From Streptomyces sp. NBC_01235 (GTDB lineage Bacteria; Actinomycetota; Actinomycetes; Streptomycetales; Streptomycetaceae), in the NCBI RefSeq assembly GCF_035989285.1, contig NZ_CP108513.1:4960001-5024000 (forward strand): a stretch of 64,000 nucleotides of DNA, read 5' to 3'. A program made the translations under genes and the position numbers. The notes beneath the pieces are model-generated. The model saw nothing but the letters and a program-made list of their open reading frames with translations. It ran no database searches and was not told the origin of the DNA. Of the stretch, positions 43,274 through 52,520 are shown one piece after another (the first letter of the stretch is position 1; every line of letters starts with the position of its first letter).

Positions 43274-43567
43274 GTGGGTTCCTCCGGTGTGCGGTGGGTG
43301 GGTACTGCAGTGCGGAACGCATGCGGGTGGCCGCGGCCGCGACGTATCGCGTTGCGATGAGAAGGGATCGGGAGAGATCGGATGCGTGGCGGTGGTACGG
43401 CGACAGGGCGCTCCACAGCGCGTCGCGCAGTTGTCGCTTCCACTCGGAAGCAGTAACAGGTAAGCACATCGCTGAAAGCACCGTCAAACAGCTTGACGGG
43501 CTTGATGGCTGCTGTAATGTGTTTACTGTTCACTATCGACGGCCCGAGAGGTGCAGGACCCCACGCC

Positions 43568-45808
43568 ATGCCCCAGCAGCCCTCAGCCCAACTGCCCACC
43601 TCGGCGCACGTGACCGCCGCCGAGATCTCCCGCATCGCAGGGGTCACGCGCGCCACCGTCAGCAACTGGCGCCGTCGCCACGACGACTTCCCCGCTCCCA
43701 GCGGGGGCACGGAGAGCAGCCCGCTCTACGACCTGACGGCTGTCCAGGCATGGCTGCGGGGGCGCGGGCACACTTCCGCTGCCTCGCCGGCCGAGGAGTT
43801 GCGTACGGCGCTGCGTCTGCTCGGGCCCGGCTCGGGTGCGGCGGCGCGGCTGTTCCCGCTGGTGGCGGCCATGTCCCGCCTCACGTCCGGGGAGTTGGCC
43901 GAACTCGCCACCGCGTCCGACGACCAGTTGATCGCCCGCACGGAGAAGGCCTCAGCCCAGCTCCCCCCGGCTGTGCCCGAGGCCGAGCCGGTCCGCTACG
44001 GCCCGAACGATGTGGGCGCGGTCCGCGCCCTGCTGGGTTGCGTCCGTGAGGCCGGAGCGCAGGCCGCCCTCGATGTCCTCGCTGAGCGCGAGCTGGACGA
44101 GGGTGCCGCCAGCGGTGTTTACCAGACCCCAGAGGGCCTGGCTCTGCTCATGGCGCGGCTCCTGCCAGCCGGCGCGGGCCGTGTCCTCGATCCGGCCTGC
44201 GGCAGCGGCACTCTCCTCGCTGCCGCTGCCCGGCAGGGCGCACAGGAGCTGTTCGGGCAGGACACGCTCCCGGTCCAGGCCCAGCGCAGCGCAGTTCGGC
44301 TCCTGCTCGCCGCACCCGGGGCCGACGTGGCGATCCGCGTCGGCGACAGCCTGCGCAACGACGCCTTCCCCGAGGTCACGGTCGACGCCGTCCTGTCCAA
44401 CCCGCCTTTCGGCGACCGCGATTGGGGTCACGACGAGCTGGCGTACGACCCGAGGTGGGCTTACGGGGTCCCGCCGCGCTTCGAATCCGAGCTGGCCTGG
44501 GTGCAGCACGCCCTCGCGCATCTGGAGGCCGGCGGCCACGCGGTCATGCTGCTGCCGCCCGCGCTCGCCTTCCGCTCCTCCGGCCGCCGCATCCGCGCCG
44601 AGCTCATCCGCAGCGGGGCCCTGCGAGCAGTCATTTCGCTCCCGGCGCGTGCCGCGTATCCGCTCCACATCGGTCTGCAGATCTGGGTGCTCCAGCGCCC
44701 CGAGCCGGGCGGCGCGGACCGTACGCCGGTGCTGTTCGTCGACGGCGAGGGCGAACAGCTGGACGCCACCACGGGAACGCCTGGCGCGACCGTTGCGGCC
44801 ACGGCCGGCTTCGGCACACGCGGCGGCTCGCGCCCTGGCCGGTCCGGCTCTTCCTCTTCCGCCGCATCCTCTTCCTCTGGTTCCACCTTCGACTGGGCGG
44901 GGCTGACCGGCAGGGTCCTCACCCAGTGGGCCGCGTTCACCGCAGCCCCCGACGCCTACACCGGCGAACCCGGCGTCGCTCGCGCGGTGCCGCTCGTCGA
45001 CCTCCTCGACGACGTCGTCGACGTCACCCCGGCCCGCCATGTGCGGGCGACGGCAGCTGACATCGACCCAATTGCCCTGGCCCAGCGCGTCGCCGAGCTG
45101 CACGGGCAACTGTCCGAGCAAGTCGCTGCCCTGGCAGGCGCCTCCGAGTCCGGCGGCTGGCAGCCGTCCGGGGCGTCAGCCCGCGAGTGGCGTACGGCGA
45201 CCGTCTCCGACCTTGCGCGCGGCGGGGCCCTGACCGTGCTGCGGGCGGCGACGCCCGGGACACGAGGCTCCAAGGGCGCCGCCACCCCTGCCGCAGACCG
45301 GCCCGTCCTCACCGCCCCAGACATCTCAGCCGGAAACCCGCCGTCCGGCGGCGCCGGTGACGTCCACTCGGACGCCACGCAGCCTGTCGCCGCCGGAGAC
45401 GTCCTCGTACGCGCCGTCGCGGGCGGCGGCGACGCGGCCGCGATGACCCGGGTCGCGGACGACCAGGACGCCGGAGCCCTGCTCGGTCCGAACGTCCACC
45501 TCCTGCGCCCCGACCCGGCCCGCCTCGACCCGTGGTTCCTGGCCGGGTTCCTCGGCGCCGAGGACAACATCGCCTCCGCGTCCACCGGCAGCACCCTCGT
45601 GCACGTCACACCGGGCCGCCTGCGCGTACCGCTGCTGCCCCTGGAGGAACAGCGGCGCTACGGGGAGGCCTTCCGCCGCGTGTACGAGCTGCGCGCGGCT
45701 GTTCGCCGAACCGCCGACCTCGCCGCCGACACCGCGGCCACCCTCACCACCGGCCTCACCGCCGGCGTACTCCTGCCACCGGACACCCCGGACAGCGGTT
45801 CCGCCTGA
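43568..45808 (+). CDS. N6-adenine DNA methyltransferase with N-terminal HTH and C-terminal recognition-like domain
   Basis: 746 residues. Residues 15-70 form a helix-turn-helix (VTAAEISRIAGVTRATVSNW). Residues about 180-410 are an HsdM-like methylase (SGVYQTPEGLALLMARLLP, DPACGSGTLLAAAARQG, then VLSNPPFGDRDW with the NPPF catalytic motif). The C-terminal 250 residues resemble half of an HsdS specificity subunit (HVTPGRLRVPLLPLEEQRRY). It would therefore recognise and methylate DNA alone, like a type IIG enzyme lacking a nuclease. It directly precedes hsdM on the same strand (90-bp gap). Confidence 0.82.
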   Translation: MPQQPSAQLPTSAHVTAAEISRIAGVTRATVSNWRRRHDDFPAPSGGTESSPLYDLTAVQAWLRGRGHTSAASPAEELRTALRLLGPGSGAAARLFPLVAAMSRLTSGELAELATASDDQLIARTEKASAQLPPAVPEAEPVRYGPNDVGAVRALLGCVREAGAQAALDVLAERELDEGAASGVYQTPEGLALLMARLLPAGAGRVLDPACGSGTLLAAAARQGAQELFGQDTLPVQAQRSAVRLLLAAPGADVAIRVGDSLRNDAFPEVTVDAVLSNPPFGDRDWGHDELAYDPRWAYGVPPRFESELAWVQHALAHLEAGGHAVMLLPPALAFRSSGRRIRAELIRSGALRAVISLPARAAYPLHIGLQIWVLQRPEPGGADRTPVLFVDGEGEQLDATTGTPGATVAATAGFGTRGGSRPGRSGSSSSAASSSSGSTFDWAGLTGRVLTQWAAFTAAPDAYTGEPGVARAVPLVDLLDDVVDVTPARHVRATAADIDPIALAQRVAELHGQLSEQVAALAGASESGGWQPSGASAREWRTATVSDLARGGALTVLRAATPGTRGSKGAATPAADRPVLTAPDISAGNPPSGGAGDVHSDATQPVAAGDVLVRAVAGGGDAAAMTRVADDQDAGALLGPNVHLLRPDPARLDPWFLAGFLGAEDNIASASTGSTLVHVTPGRLRVPLLPLEEQRRYGEAFRRVYELRAAVRRTADLAADTAATLTTGLTAGVLLPPDTPDSGSA

Positions 45809-45898
45809 AACGCCCCACGCGTCCCACCGCACACGACCACACTGGATCCCTGCCGTCCCACGCCCGGACGGCGCTCTTCGGAAGGAAGCCGGGACCTC

Positions 45899-47908
45899 TT
45901 GAACATCAGCAAGCACACGGAGCTGGCGAACCACGCCTGGTCCGTCGCAGATCTCCTGCGCGGTGACTACCGACAGTCCGACTACGGCAAGGTCATCCTG
46001 CCGTTCACCGTGCTGCGCCGCCTGGAGTGCGTCCTGGAGCCGACGCGCGAGAAGGTCGTCGAGACCGTCACCAGGTTCGCGGGCCAGGACATCGACACCG
46101 GCCTCTTCCTGCGCAAGGCCTCGGGCCACTCCTTCTACAACAAGAGCGACCTCACGCTGCGGAAGATCGCGGCCGACCCGCAGAACGCGGCGAAGAACCT
46201 GCAGATCTACGTCGGCGCCTTCTCCGACAACGCCCGCGAAGTCCTCGACAAGTACGAGTTCAACCAGCAGGTCAGGAAGCTGGACGGCGCGAACCTGCTC
46301 TACCAGGTCATCGGCAGGTTCACCGACCTCGACCTGCACCCCGATGTCGTGCCCAACCACAACATGGGCTACATCTTCGAGGAGTTGATCCGCCGCTTCG
46401 CCGAGCAGTCGAACGAGACCGCGGGTGAGCACTTCACCCCGCGCGAGGTCATCAAGCTGATGGTCAACCTGCTGGTGGCGCCCGACGCGGACGCCCTCAG
46501 CCTGCCGGGTGTCGTCCGCACGGTCATGGACCCGGCCTGCGGCACGGGCGGCATGCTGAGCGCCGCCGACGACCGCATCACGGCCCTCAACCCGGACGCG
46601 ACGGTCGAGGTGTACGGGCAGGAGCTCAACCCCGAGTCCTGGGCGATCTGCCGGTCCGACCTCATGATCAAGGGTCAGGACCCCGAGAACATCCGCTTCG
46701 GCAACTCCTTCTCCGACGACGGTCACGCCCGCCGCAGGTTCGACTACATCCTCGCCAACCCGCCGTTCGGCGTGGAGTGGAAGAAGGTCAAGGAGGAGGT
46801 CGAGTACGAGCACAGGTCGCTCGGCGACGCCGGCCGCTTCGGCGCGGGCCTGCCGCGCATCAACGACGGCTCGCTGCTCTTCCTCCAGCACATGCTCTCG
46901 AAGATGAAGCCGGTGGACGTGAACGGCGGGGGCGGCTCCCGCATCGCCATCGTCTTCAACGGCTCCCCGCTCTTCACGGGCGCGGCCGAGTCCGGCGAGT
47001 CCAACATCCGCCGCTGGATCCTGGAGAACGACTGGCTGGAGGCCATCGTCGCCCTCCCGGACCAGCTCTTCTACAACACCGGCATCTCCACGTACTTCTG
47101 GATCCTCACCAACCGCAAGGACGCCGACCACAAGGGCAAGGTCGTCCTGCTGGACGCACGCGACCAGTGGCAGAAGATGCGCAAGTCGCTCGGCGACAAG
47201 CGCAAGGAGCTCGGTGACGGGATGAACGGCCGCCCCGACCACATCGGCGACATCACCCGGCTGTACGCGGAGGCCGTCCAGGTCGCGAAGGACCCCGAGC
47301 ACCCGCTGCACGGCAAGGTCAAGATCTTCGCCAACGAGGACTTCGGCTACCAGCGCATCACCGTCGAACGCCCGTTGAAGCTGCGGTTCGAGGTGACAGA
47401 AGAGACGTTGGCGGCGCTGGCGGAGGCCAAGCCGGTGGCGCGGCTGGAGCGGAGCGAGGAGTTCGTCGAGGCGGTGCGTACGTTGCTCGGCTCGTCCTGG
47501 ACGACGAAGTCCGAGGCGTTCATCGCGCTCAAGGACGCGGTGGTCGCGGCCGGCCTGACCTGGCCGTCGGGGGCGCCGTTCGCGAAGACGGTACGGGAGA
47601 CGATCGGCGTCCGGGACCCGGAGGGCGAGGTCCAGAAGGTCAAGGGCGCCCCGGAACCGGACCCGGACCTGCGGGACTTCGAGAACGTTCCGCTCGGCGA
47701 GGACGTAGAGGAGTACCTCAAGCGCGAAGTGCATCCGCATGTCGCGGATGCGTGGATCGACCACACGAAGACGAAGATCGGGTACGAAATTCCGTTCACT
47801 CGCCACTTCTACGTGTACAAACCGCCGAGGCCGCTGGCGGAGATCGATGCGGAGTTGAAGTCGCTGGAGGCGGAGATTCAGGCGTTGTTGGGTGAGGTGA
47901 CGGAATGA
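45899..47908 (+). CDS. hsdM: Type I restriction-modification methyltransferase subunit
   Basis: 669 residues from TTG at 45899 (MNISKHTELANHAWSVADLL), the usual HsdM beginning. The N-terminal HsdM_N domain (RGDYRQSDYGKVILPFTVL) is followed by the N6-adenine methylase core: GEHFTPREVIKLMVNLL, DPACGTGGMLSAAD (SAM loop) and ILANPPFGVEW. It methylates host DNA and forms the core of the restriction complex with HsdS and HsdR. The next gene overlaps by ATGA. AGGAAG upstream supports the TTG start. Confidence 0.94.
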   Translation: MNISKHTELANHAWSVADLLRGDYRQSDYGKVILPFTVLRRLECVLEPTREKVVETVTRFAGQDIDTGLFLRKASGHSFYNKSDLTLRKIAADPQNAAKNLQIYVGAFSDNAREVLDKYEFNQQVRKLDGANLLYQVIGRFTDLDLHPDVVPNHNMGYIFEELIRRFAEQSNETAGEHFTPREVIKLMVNLLVAPDADALSLPGVVRTVMDPACGTGGMLSAADDRITALNPDATVEVYGQELNPESWAICRSDLMIKGQDPENIRFGNSFSDDGHARRRFDYILANPPFGVEWKKVKEEVEYEHRSLGDAGRFGAGLPRINDGSLLFLQHMLSKMKPVDVNGGGGSRIAIVFNGSPLFTGAAESGESNIRRWILENDWLEAIVALPDQLFYNTGISTYFWILTNRKDADHKGKVVLLDARDQWQKMRKSLGDKRKELGDGMNGRPDHIGDITRLYAEAVQVAKDPEHPLHGKVKIFANEDFGYQRITVERPLKLRFEVTEETLAALAEAKPVARLERSEEFVEAVRTLLGSSWTTKSEAFIALKDAVVAAGLTWPSGAPFAKTVRETIGVRDPEGEVQKVKGAPEPDPDLRDFENVPLGEDVEEYLKREVHPHVADAWIDHTKTKIGYEIPFTRHFYVYKPPRPLAEIDAELKSLEAEIQALLGEVTE

Positions 47909-49191
47909 GCACCGTGCTGGGCGTTCCCCTTCCCAACTCTTGGTCCGCCGCTCCCGTGAAGCACGTGACATCCATGTTGAATCGTGGGTCTGCTCCGGAC
48001 TACGTGGATGTCGGACCCGTACGAGCCATCAGTCAGGCCTCGAACCAAGCAAGCGGTCTCGACTGGTCGCGCACTCGCTTCCATGACTTCAGCGGAAACG
48101 CGAAGAACCTCAAGGGCCACTTGCGTCCGAACGATGTGCTCATCAACTCCACGGGCACAGGCACTCTGGGCCGCATTGGATACTTCACCGGTTCGCCGGA
48201 CGGGCTCCCATGCATGGCAGACAGTCATGTCACGATCGCGCGGGCGAAGCCCGACGAGTTGGATGCCCGATTCTCCTATTACTGGCTCAGTTCACGGCCG
48301 TTCCAGGAGTACGTGTACGCGGCTCTCGTGGTCGGGGCAACAAACCAGATCGAACTCAACCGGGATCGGCTCGGTGACGCGCCAGTTCCCTTGCCTCCGT
48401 TGGAGGAGCAGCGCCGCATCGCCGAATTCCTCGACGCCGAGACCGCCCGCATCGACAGCCTTGCGGGACTGGGGGAACGGCAGATCAACCTGCTTCGCGA
48501 ACGCGCGGAGGCAACGGTGGCCCAATTCTTCGGGCCAGGAGCTGGTCGCCGCGAGTACCGGTTCCGCCATCTCATGGAGTCCAATCCATGCTACGGGGTA
48601 CTGGTTCCGAAGTTCTCAGATGTCGGCGTTCCTTTGATTCGTGTTAGCGATCTCGGGAGACTTGATCACGATCTCGAGAGACTGCCCAGGATCGAAGAGG
48701 AACAGGCCCAAGAATATAAGCGGACACGCATCTCTCCTGGGGATCTGTTGATCACTGTCGTGGGAGCAACGATTGGACGGTGCGATGTGGCACCCCCCGA
48801 AACCGCTGGCTTCAACGTAAGCCGCGCGTTGGCCAGGGTCCAATTGGCGGCTGGGATTTCGCCTCAGATGATCGCTTCTTGGGTGCGCGGACGAGACTTC
48901 CGAATCCAGGCAGAACTTGTCACCAGCGGTGCCGCTGCTCAGCCTGCCTTGAACATGTCTGACATCACACACTTCACGGTTTGGCTTCCTGAAACTCCTT
49001 CCGGAAGGCTAGACCTTGCACGTCGTGTGAGCACACATGAGGACGAAACCCGAAGGCTCTTGTCCGCCATTGAACGAAAGCAAGCCCTTATCTCCGAACG
49101 CCGCCAAGCCCTCATCACCGCCGCCGTAACCGGCCAGTTCGACGTATCCACCGCCAGCGGGCGCAACGTGACGGACGGAGTGAGCGCGTAG
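47905..49191 (+). CDS. hsdS: Type I restriction-modification specificity subunit
   Basis: 428 residues. Two target-recognition domains are separated by a conserved helical repeat: PVPLPPLEEQRRIAEFLDAE near residue 160, and again near the end (RRLLSAIERKQALISERRQA, then ITAAVTGQFDV). Each TRD reads half of a bipartite site. The second TRD (about 48570-49010) has visibly lower GC and less Streptomyces-like codons than the flanks. The gene overlaps hsdM by 4 nt and is 2 bp from hsdR. Confidence 0.94.
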   Translation: MSTVLGVPLPNSWSAAPVKHVTSMLNRGSAPDYVDVGPVRAISQASNQASGLDWSRTRFHDFSGNAKNLKGHLRPNDVLINSTGTGTLGRIGYFTGSPDGLPCMADSHVTIARAKPDELDARFSYYWLSSRPFQEYVYAALVVGATNQIELNRDRLGDAPVPLPPLEEQRRIAEFLDAETARIDSLAGLGERQINLLRERAEATVAQFFGPGAGRREYRFRHLMESNPCYGVLVPKFSDVGVPLIRVSDLGRLDHDLERLPRIEEEQAQEYKRTRISPGDLLITVVGATIGRCDVAPPETAGFNVSRALARVQLAAGISPQMIASWVRGRDFRIQAELVTSGAAAQPALNMSDITHFTVWLPETPSGRLDLARRVSTHEDETRRLLSAIERKQALISERRQALITAAVTGQFDVSTASGRNVTDGVSA

Positions 49192-49193
49192 CC

Positions 49194-52100
49194 ATGAGCC
49201 CCATCCACACGGAGTCCGCTTTCGGTGATGCCATCGTCGCCGCCATGGTCGAGCGTGGCTGGCGCGAGGCACGCCCGCAGGACTACCGGGCCGATCTCGG
49301 TCTGGACACCAACGAGTTGTTCACCTTCATCGGGGCAACCCAGCCCGACGAGTGGAGCGAGCTGCTCACCGTCTACGGCGGCGACCCGAACGAGGCTCAG
49401 CGCGGGTTCGCCGGTCGCCTCGACCAGGCCATCGCCACCAACGGGCTCCTCGACGTGCTCCGTAACGGCGTCAAGGACCGGGGCGTCCTTCTCCGCGTTG
49501 CCTACTTCAAGCCGAACCTCGTCGCCCATGACTCCGTGCTCGACGGTTACCAGGCCAACCGCCTCACCGTCGTCCGCGAACTCGAGTACGCGACGAAGCA
49601 GGCCGACTGGGGCAACCGGCTCGACCTCGCCCTCTTCCTCAACGGAATCCCCGTCGCCACGGCCGAGTTGAAGAACCCGCTGACCAAGCAGGGGGTGGAG
49701 CAGGCCAAGGAGCAGTACCGCACCGACCGGGACCCCACCGAGCTGATCTTCACGCGTCGGGTCGTCGCGAACTTCGCCGTGGACCCGGACCTAGTCTTCG
49801 TCGCCACCCAGCTCAAGGGCAAGAACACCCGCTTCCTCCCGTTCAACACTGGCTCCAACGGTCCCGGTCAGCCGGGCGGCGCCGGCAACCCGGACCCGAC
49901 CGCCTTCGGCACGTACGCGACCTCGTACCTCTGGGAGCAGGTCTGGCAGCCGGACAACTGGCTGGACCTGCTCCAGCGGTTCGTGCACCTGCACAAGAGC
50001 AAGACGCCCGGCGGCGGCACGACGAAGACGATGGTCTTCCCGCGGTTCCAGCAGTGGGACGCGGTCAAGAAGCTCACCGCGCATGCCGCAACGCACGGCG
50101 CGGGACACGACTACCTGGTCATGGCCTCGGCCGGCTCGGGCAAGTCGAACACCATCGGCTGGCTCGCGCACCGCCTCAGCGACCTGCACACCCCGACCGA
50201 CCCGCGCGAACTCGACGCCGAGGCCATGGCCAAGGGCCTCAAGCCGGGCGTGCCGGTCTTCGACAAGGTCATCGTCATCACCGACCGCCGCAACCTGGAC
50301 GCGCAACTCCGGGAAACGGTCGGCAACTTCGAGCAGACCGCAGGCCTCGTCGTGAAGATCGACGAGAAGCACGGGGCGAAGGGCGAGCAGCTCGCCAAGG
50401 CCCTCTCCCGCGACACCGGGAAGATCGTCACCGTCACCCTGCACTCCTTCCCGGCGCTGCTCGACTACCTCCAGCGCAACCCCACCGAGATCCAGGGCAG
50501 CCGCTTCGCGATCATCGTGGACGAGGCGCACTCCTCGCAGTCCGGCGACGCCGCCACCGCTGTACGGTCCGCCCTGCGTGACCTCGGTCTGGACTCCGAC
50601 TCGGACGACGCGGGCGCGACCACGGTCAAGGCCACGGCCGCCGCCACCCTCGGCGAGCAGCTCAAGAAGCGGGCCGAGCAGCGTTCCCGCGCCGCAAACC
50701 TCTCCTACTTCGCGTTCACCGCTACCCCGAAGGCCAAGACCCTCGAACTCTTCGGCACGCTCCAGGACATCGACGGCAAGGCGACCTACCGGCCCTTCCA
50801 CACGTACTCCATGCGGCAGGCGATCGAGGAGGGCTTCATCCTCGACCCGCTGCGCAACTACGTCACGTACAACACGTACTGGAAGCTGGTGAACCAGAAC
50901 CCCGACGAGCGGGAGGTCGACCCGTCGAAGGCTAACGGCCTGCTCGCCCGGTACGCGCTGACCCATGACTCGACGGTCGCCCAGCACGCCCAGGTGATCG
51001 TGGAGCACTTCGTGGCGCACAGCCGGGGCCGTCTCGGCGGACGGGCCAAGTCGATGGTGGTGGCCGCCTCGCGGCAGTCCGCCGTACAGATGGCGCGCGC
51101 GATCAAGAGCTACATCAAAGACCGGGACTACGACACCAAGTTCCCCGACCTGGGTGTCCTCGTCGCCTTCTCCGGCTCGCTCACCGTCGACGGCGAGGAG
51201 ACCACCGAGCCCAAGGAGAACGGCGGGCTGTCGGAGAGCGCGCTGCCGAAGGCGTTCGCGTACACGCGTGCCGACGACAAGGCCGCCCGAGCCGGCGGTG
51301 CGGGCCAGCGTGAGTACAGGATCCTGGTCGTGGCGGAGAAGTACCAGACCGGGTTCGACCAGCCGCTGCTGACGACGATGTACGTCAACAAGACGCTGAC
51401 CGGCATCTCCGCCGTCCAGACCCTGTCCCGGCTGAACCGGACCGCCGAGCGCAAGAACCAGGCCGACCTCGCGGTACTGGACTTCGTGAACGACGCCGAG
51501 GACATACAGGAGTCCTTCCGCCCGTACTTCGAGGAGGCGAATACCCTCCCCTCCGACCCCAACCTGCTCTACACCGCGCAGAGCCGGGTCATGCAGGCGG
51601 CGATCCTGTCCGGGCAGGAGATGGACGAGTTCGCCGCCGCGTACTTCGCCGCCAAGGAGAAGGCGGCAGGCTCGCAGTCCAAGTGGGAGAAGCTGCACGC
51701 AGAGCTGTACCGGCTGCTCTCCCCCGCCGTCGCTCGCTTCACGCCCCTGCTCGAAAGCGAGGACGAGGACGACCAGGAGACGGCGGAGGGCTTCCGCGCC
51801 GACCTCAACGACTACGTCAGGAAGTACGGCTTCCTCGCGCAGATCGTCCCCTACCGGGACGCCGAGCTGGAGCGGCTGCACCTCTACGGCCGCTACCTCC
51901 TCAACCGGCTGCCGCGCCGCGCGGACGGCGGCGTGGACATAGGGGAGGTCGACCTCAGCCACATGCGGGTGGAGAAGACGGGCGAGTACGACGTCTCCCT
52001 CACCGCCGAGGGGCCGACGACGATGCAGGGCTTCGGCGATGGCTCGGGCGGTGCGAAGGAGGCGGAGAAGTCGCTGCTCTCCCAGTTGATCGACAAGTTC

Positions 52101-52394
52101 AACGAACGCTTCGGCACGGAGTTCACCGAGCAGGACGTCATCCGCCCGTTCGAGGAGGCCAAGGCCGACCCGAAGGTGCGGGCGGCGGCCGTCGTCAACG
52201 ACGAGGACAACTTCGGCCTCGTCTTCGACAACGTCTTCGCGGACAAGATGGCCGACCACATCGACACCATCGCGGGCATGGGCCGCCAGTACTTCGGCCC
52301 CGACAAGGGCTTCAAGTCCAGCCTGGACCGCAGCGCCCGCAAGGCCGCCTGGCGGATGATCCGCCGCGAAGAGGGCCTGGACGACGACGTCTGA
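49194..52394 (+). CDS. hsdR: Type I restriction endonuclease subunit
   Basis: 1066 residues. The N-terminal PD-(D/E)xK nuclease is present (RLDLALFLNGIPVATAELKN; Glu-x-Lys near residue 158). The SF2 motor has Walker A MASAGSGKSNT near 312, FAIIVDEAHSSQSG, YFAFTATPKAKTLELFG, and the late motifs YQTGFDQPLLTTMYVNK and QTLSRLNRT. A C-terminal helical domain docks on HsdM/S. It translocates and cuts unmethylated DNA. It appears intact. Confidence 0.95.
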   Translation: MSPIHTESAFGDAIVAAMVERGWREARPQDYRADLGLDTNELFTFIGATQPDEWSELLTVYGGDPNEAQRGFAGRLDQAIATNGLLDVLRNGVKDRGVLLRVAYFKPNLVAHDSVLDGYQANRLTVVRELEYATKQADWGNRLDLALFLNGIPVATAELKNPLTKQGVEQAKEQYRTDRDPTELIFTRRVVANFAVDPDLVFVATQLKGKNTRFLPFNTGSNGPGQPGGAGNPDPTAFGTYATSYLWEQVWQPDNWLDLLQRFVHLHKSKTPGGGTTKTMVFPRFQQWDAVKKLTAHAATHGAGHDYLVMASAGSGKSNTIGWLAHRLSDLHTPTDPRELDAEAMAKGLKPGVPVFDKVIVITDRRNLDAQLRETVGNFEQTAGLVVKIDEKHGAKGEQLAKALSRDTGKIVTVTLHSFPALLDYLQRNPTEIQGSRFAIIVDEAHSSQSGDAATAVRSALRDLGLDSDSDDAGATTVKATAAATLGEQLKKRAEQRSRAANLSYFAFTATPKAKTLELFGTLQDIDGKATYRPFHTYSMRQAIEEGFILDPLRNYVTYNTYWKLVNQNPDEREVDPSKANGLLARYALTHDSTVAQHAQVIVEHFVAHSRGRLGGRAKSMVVAASRQSAVQMARAIKSYIKDRDYDTKFPDLGVLVAFSGSLTVDGEETTEPKENGGLSESALPKAFAYTRADDKAARAGGAGQREYRILVVAEKYQTGFDQPLLTTMYVNKTLTGISAVQTLSRLNRTAERKNQADLAVLDFVNDAEDIQESFRPYFEEANTLPSDPNLLYTAQSRVMQAAILSGQEMDEFAAAYFAAKEKAAGSQSKWEKLHAELYRLLSPAVARFTPLLESEDEDDQETAEGFRADLNDYVRKYGFLAQIVPYRDAELERLHLYGRYLLNRLPRRADGGVDIGEVDLSHMRVEKTGEYDVSLTAEGPTTMQGFGDGSGGAKEAEKSLLSQLIDKFNERFGTEFTEQDVIRPFEEAKADPKVRAAAVVNDEDNFGLVFDNVFADKMADHIDTIAGMGRQYFGPDKGFKSSLDRSARKAAWRMIRREEGLDDDV

Positions 52395-52520
52395 TCCGTA
52401 CGCCCCGGCTGGATGCGCCGGCCGGGGCACCCTCTGGAGCAAGACCTCGGCCTCTGCCCGGCGATCACCGCGCGCACCCCGCCGACCCTCAACTACGACA
52501 AGCCACTTCGGGAGCGGGCA

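Noticed and set aside
45326..47971. 881-codon minus-strand frame opposite hsdM
   Set aside because: Antisense shadow; the plus strand encodes an intact HsdM with all motifs.
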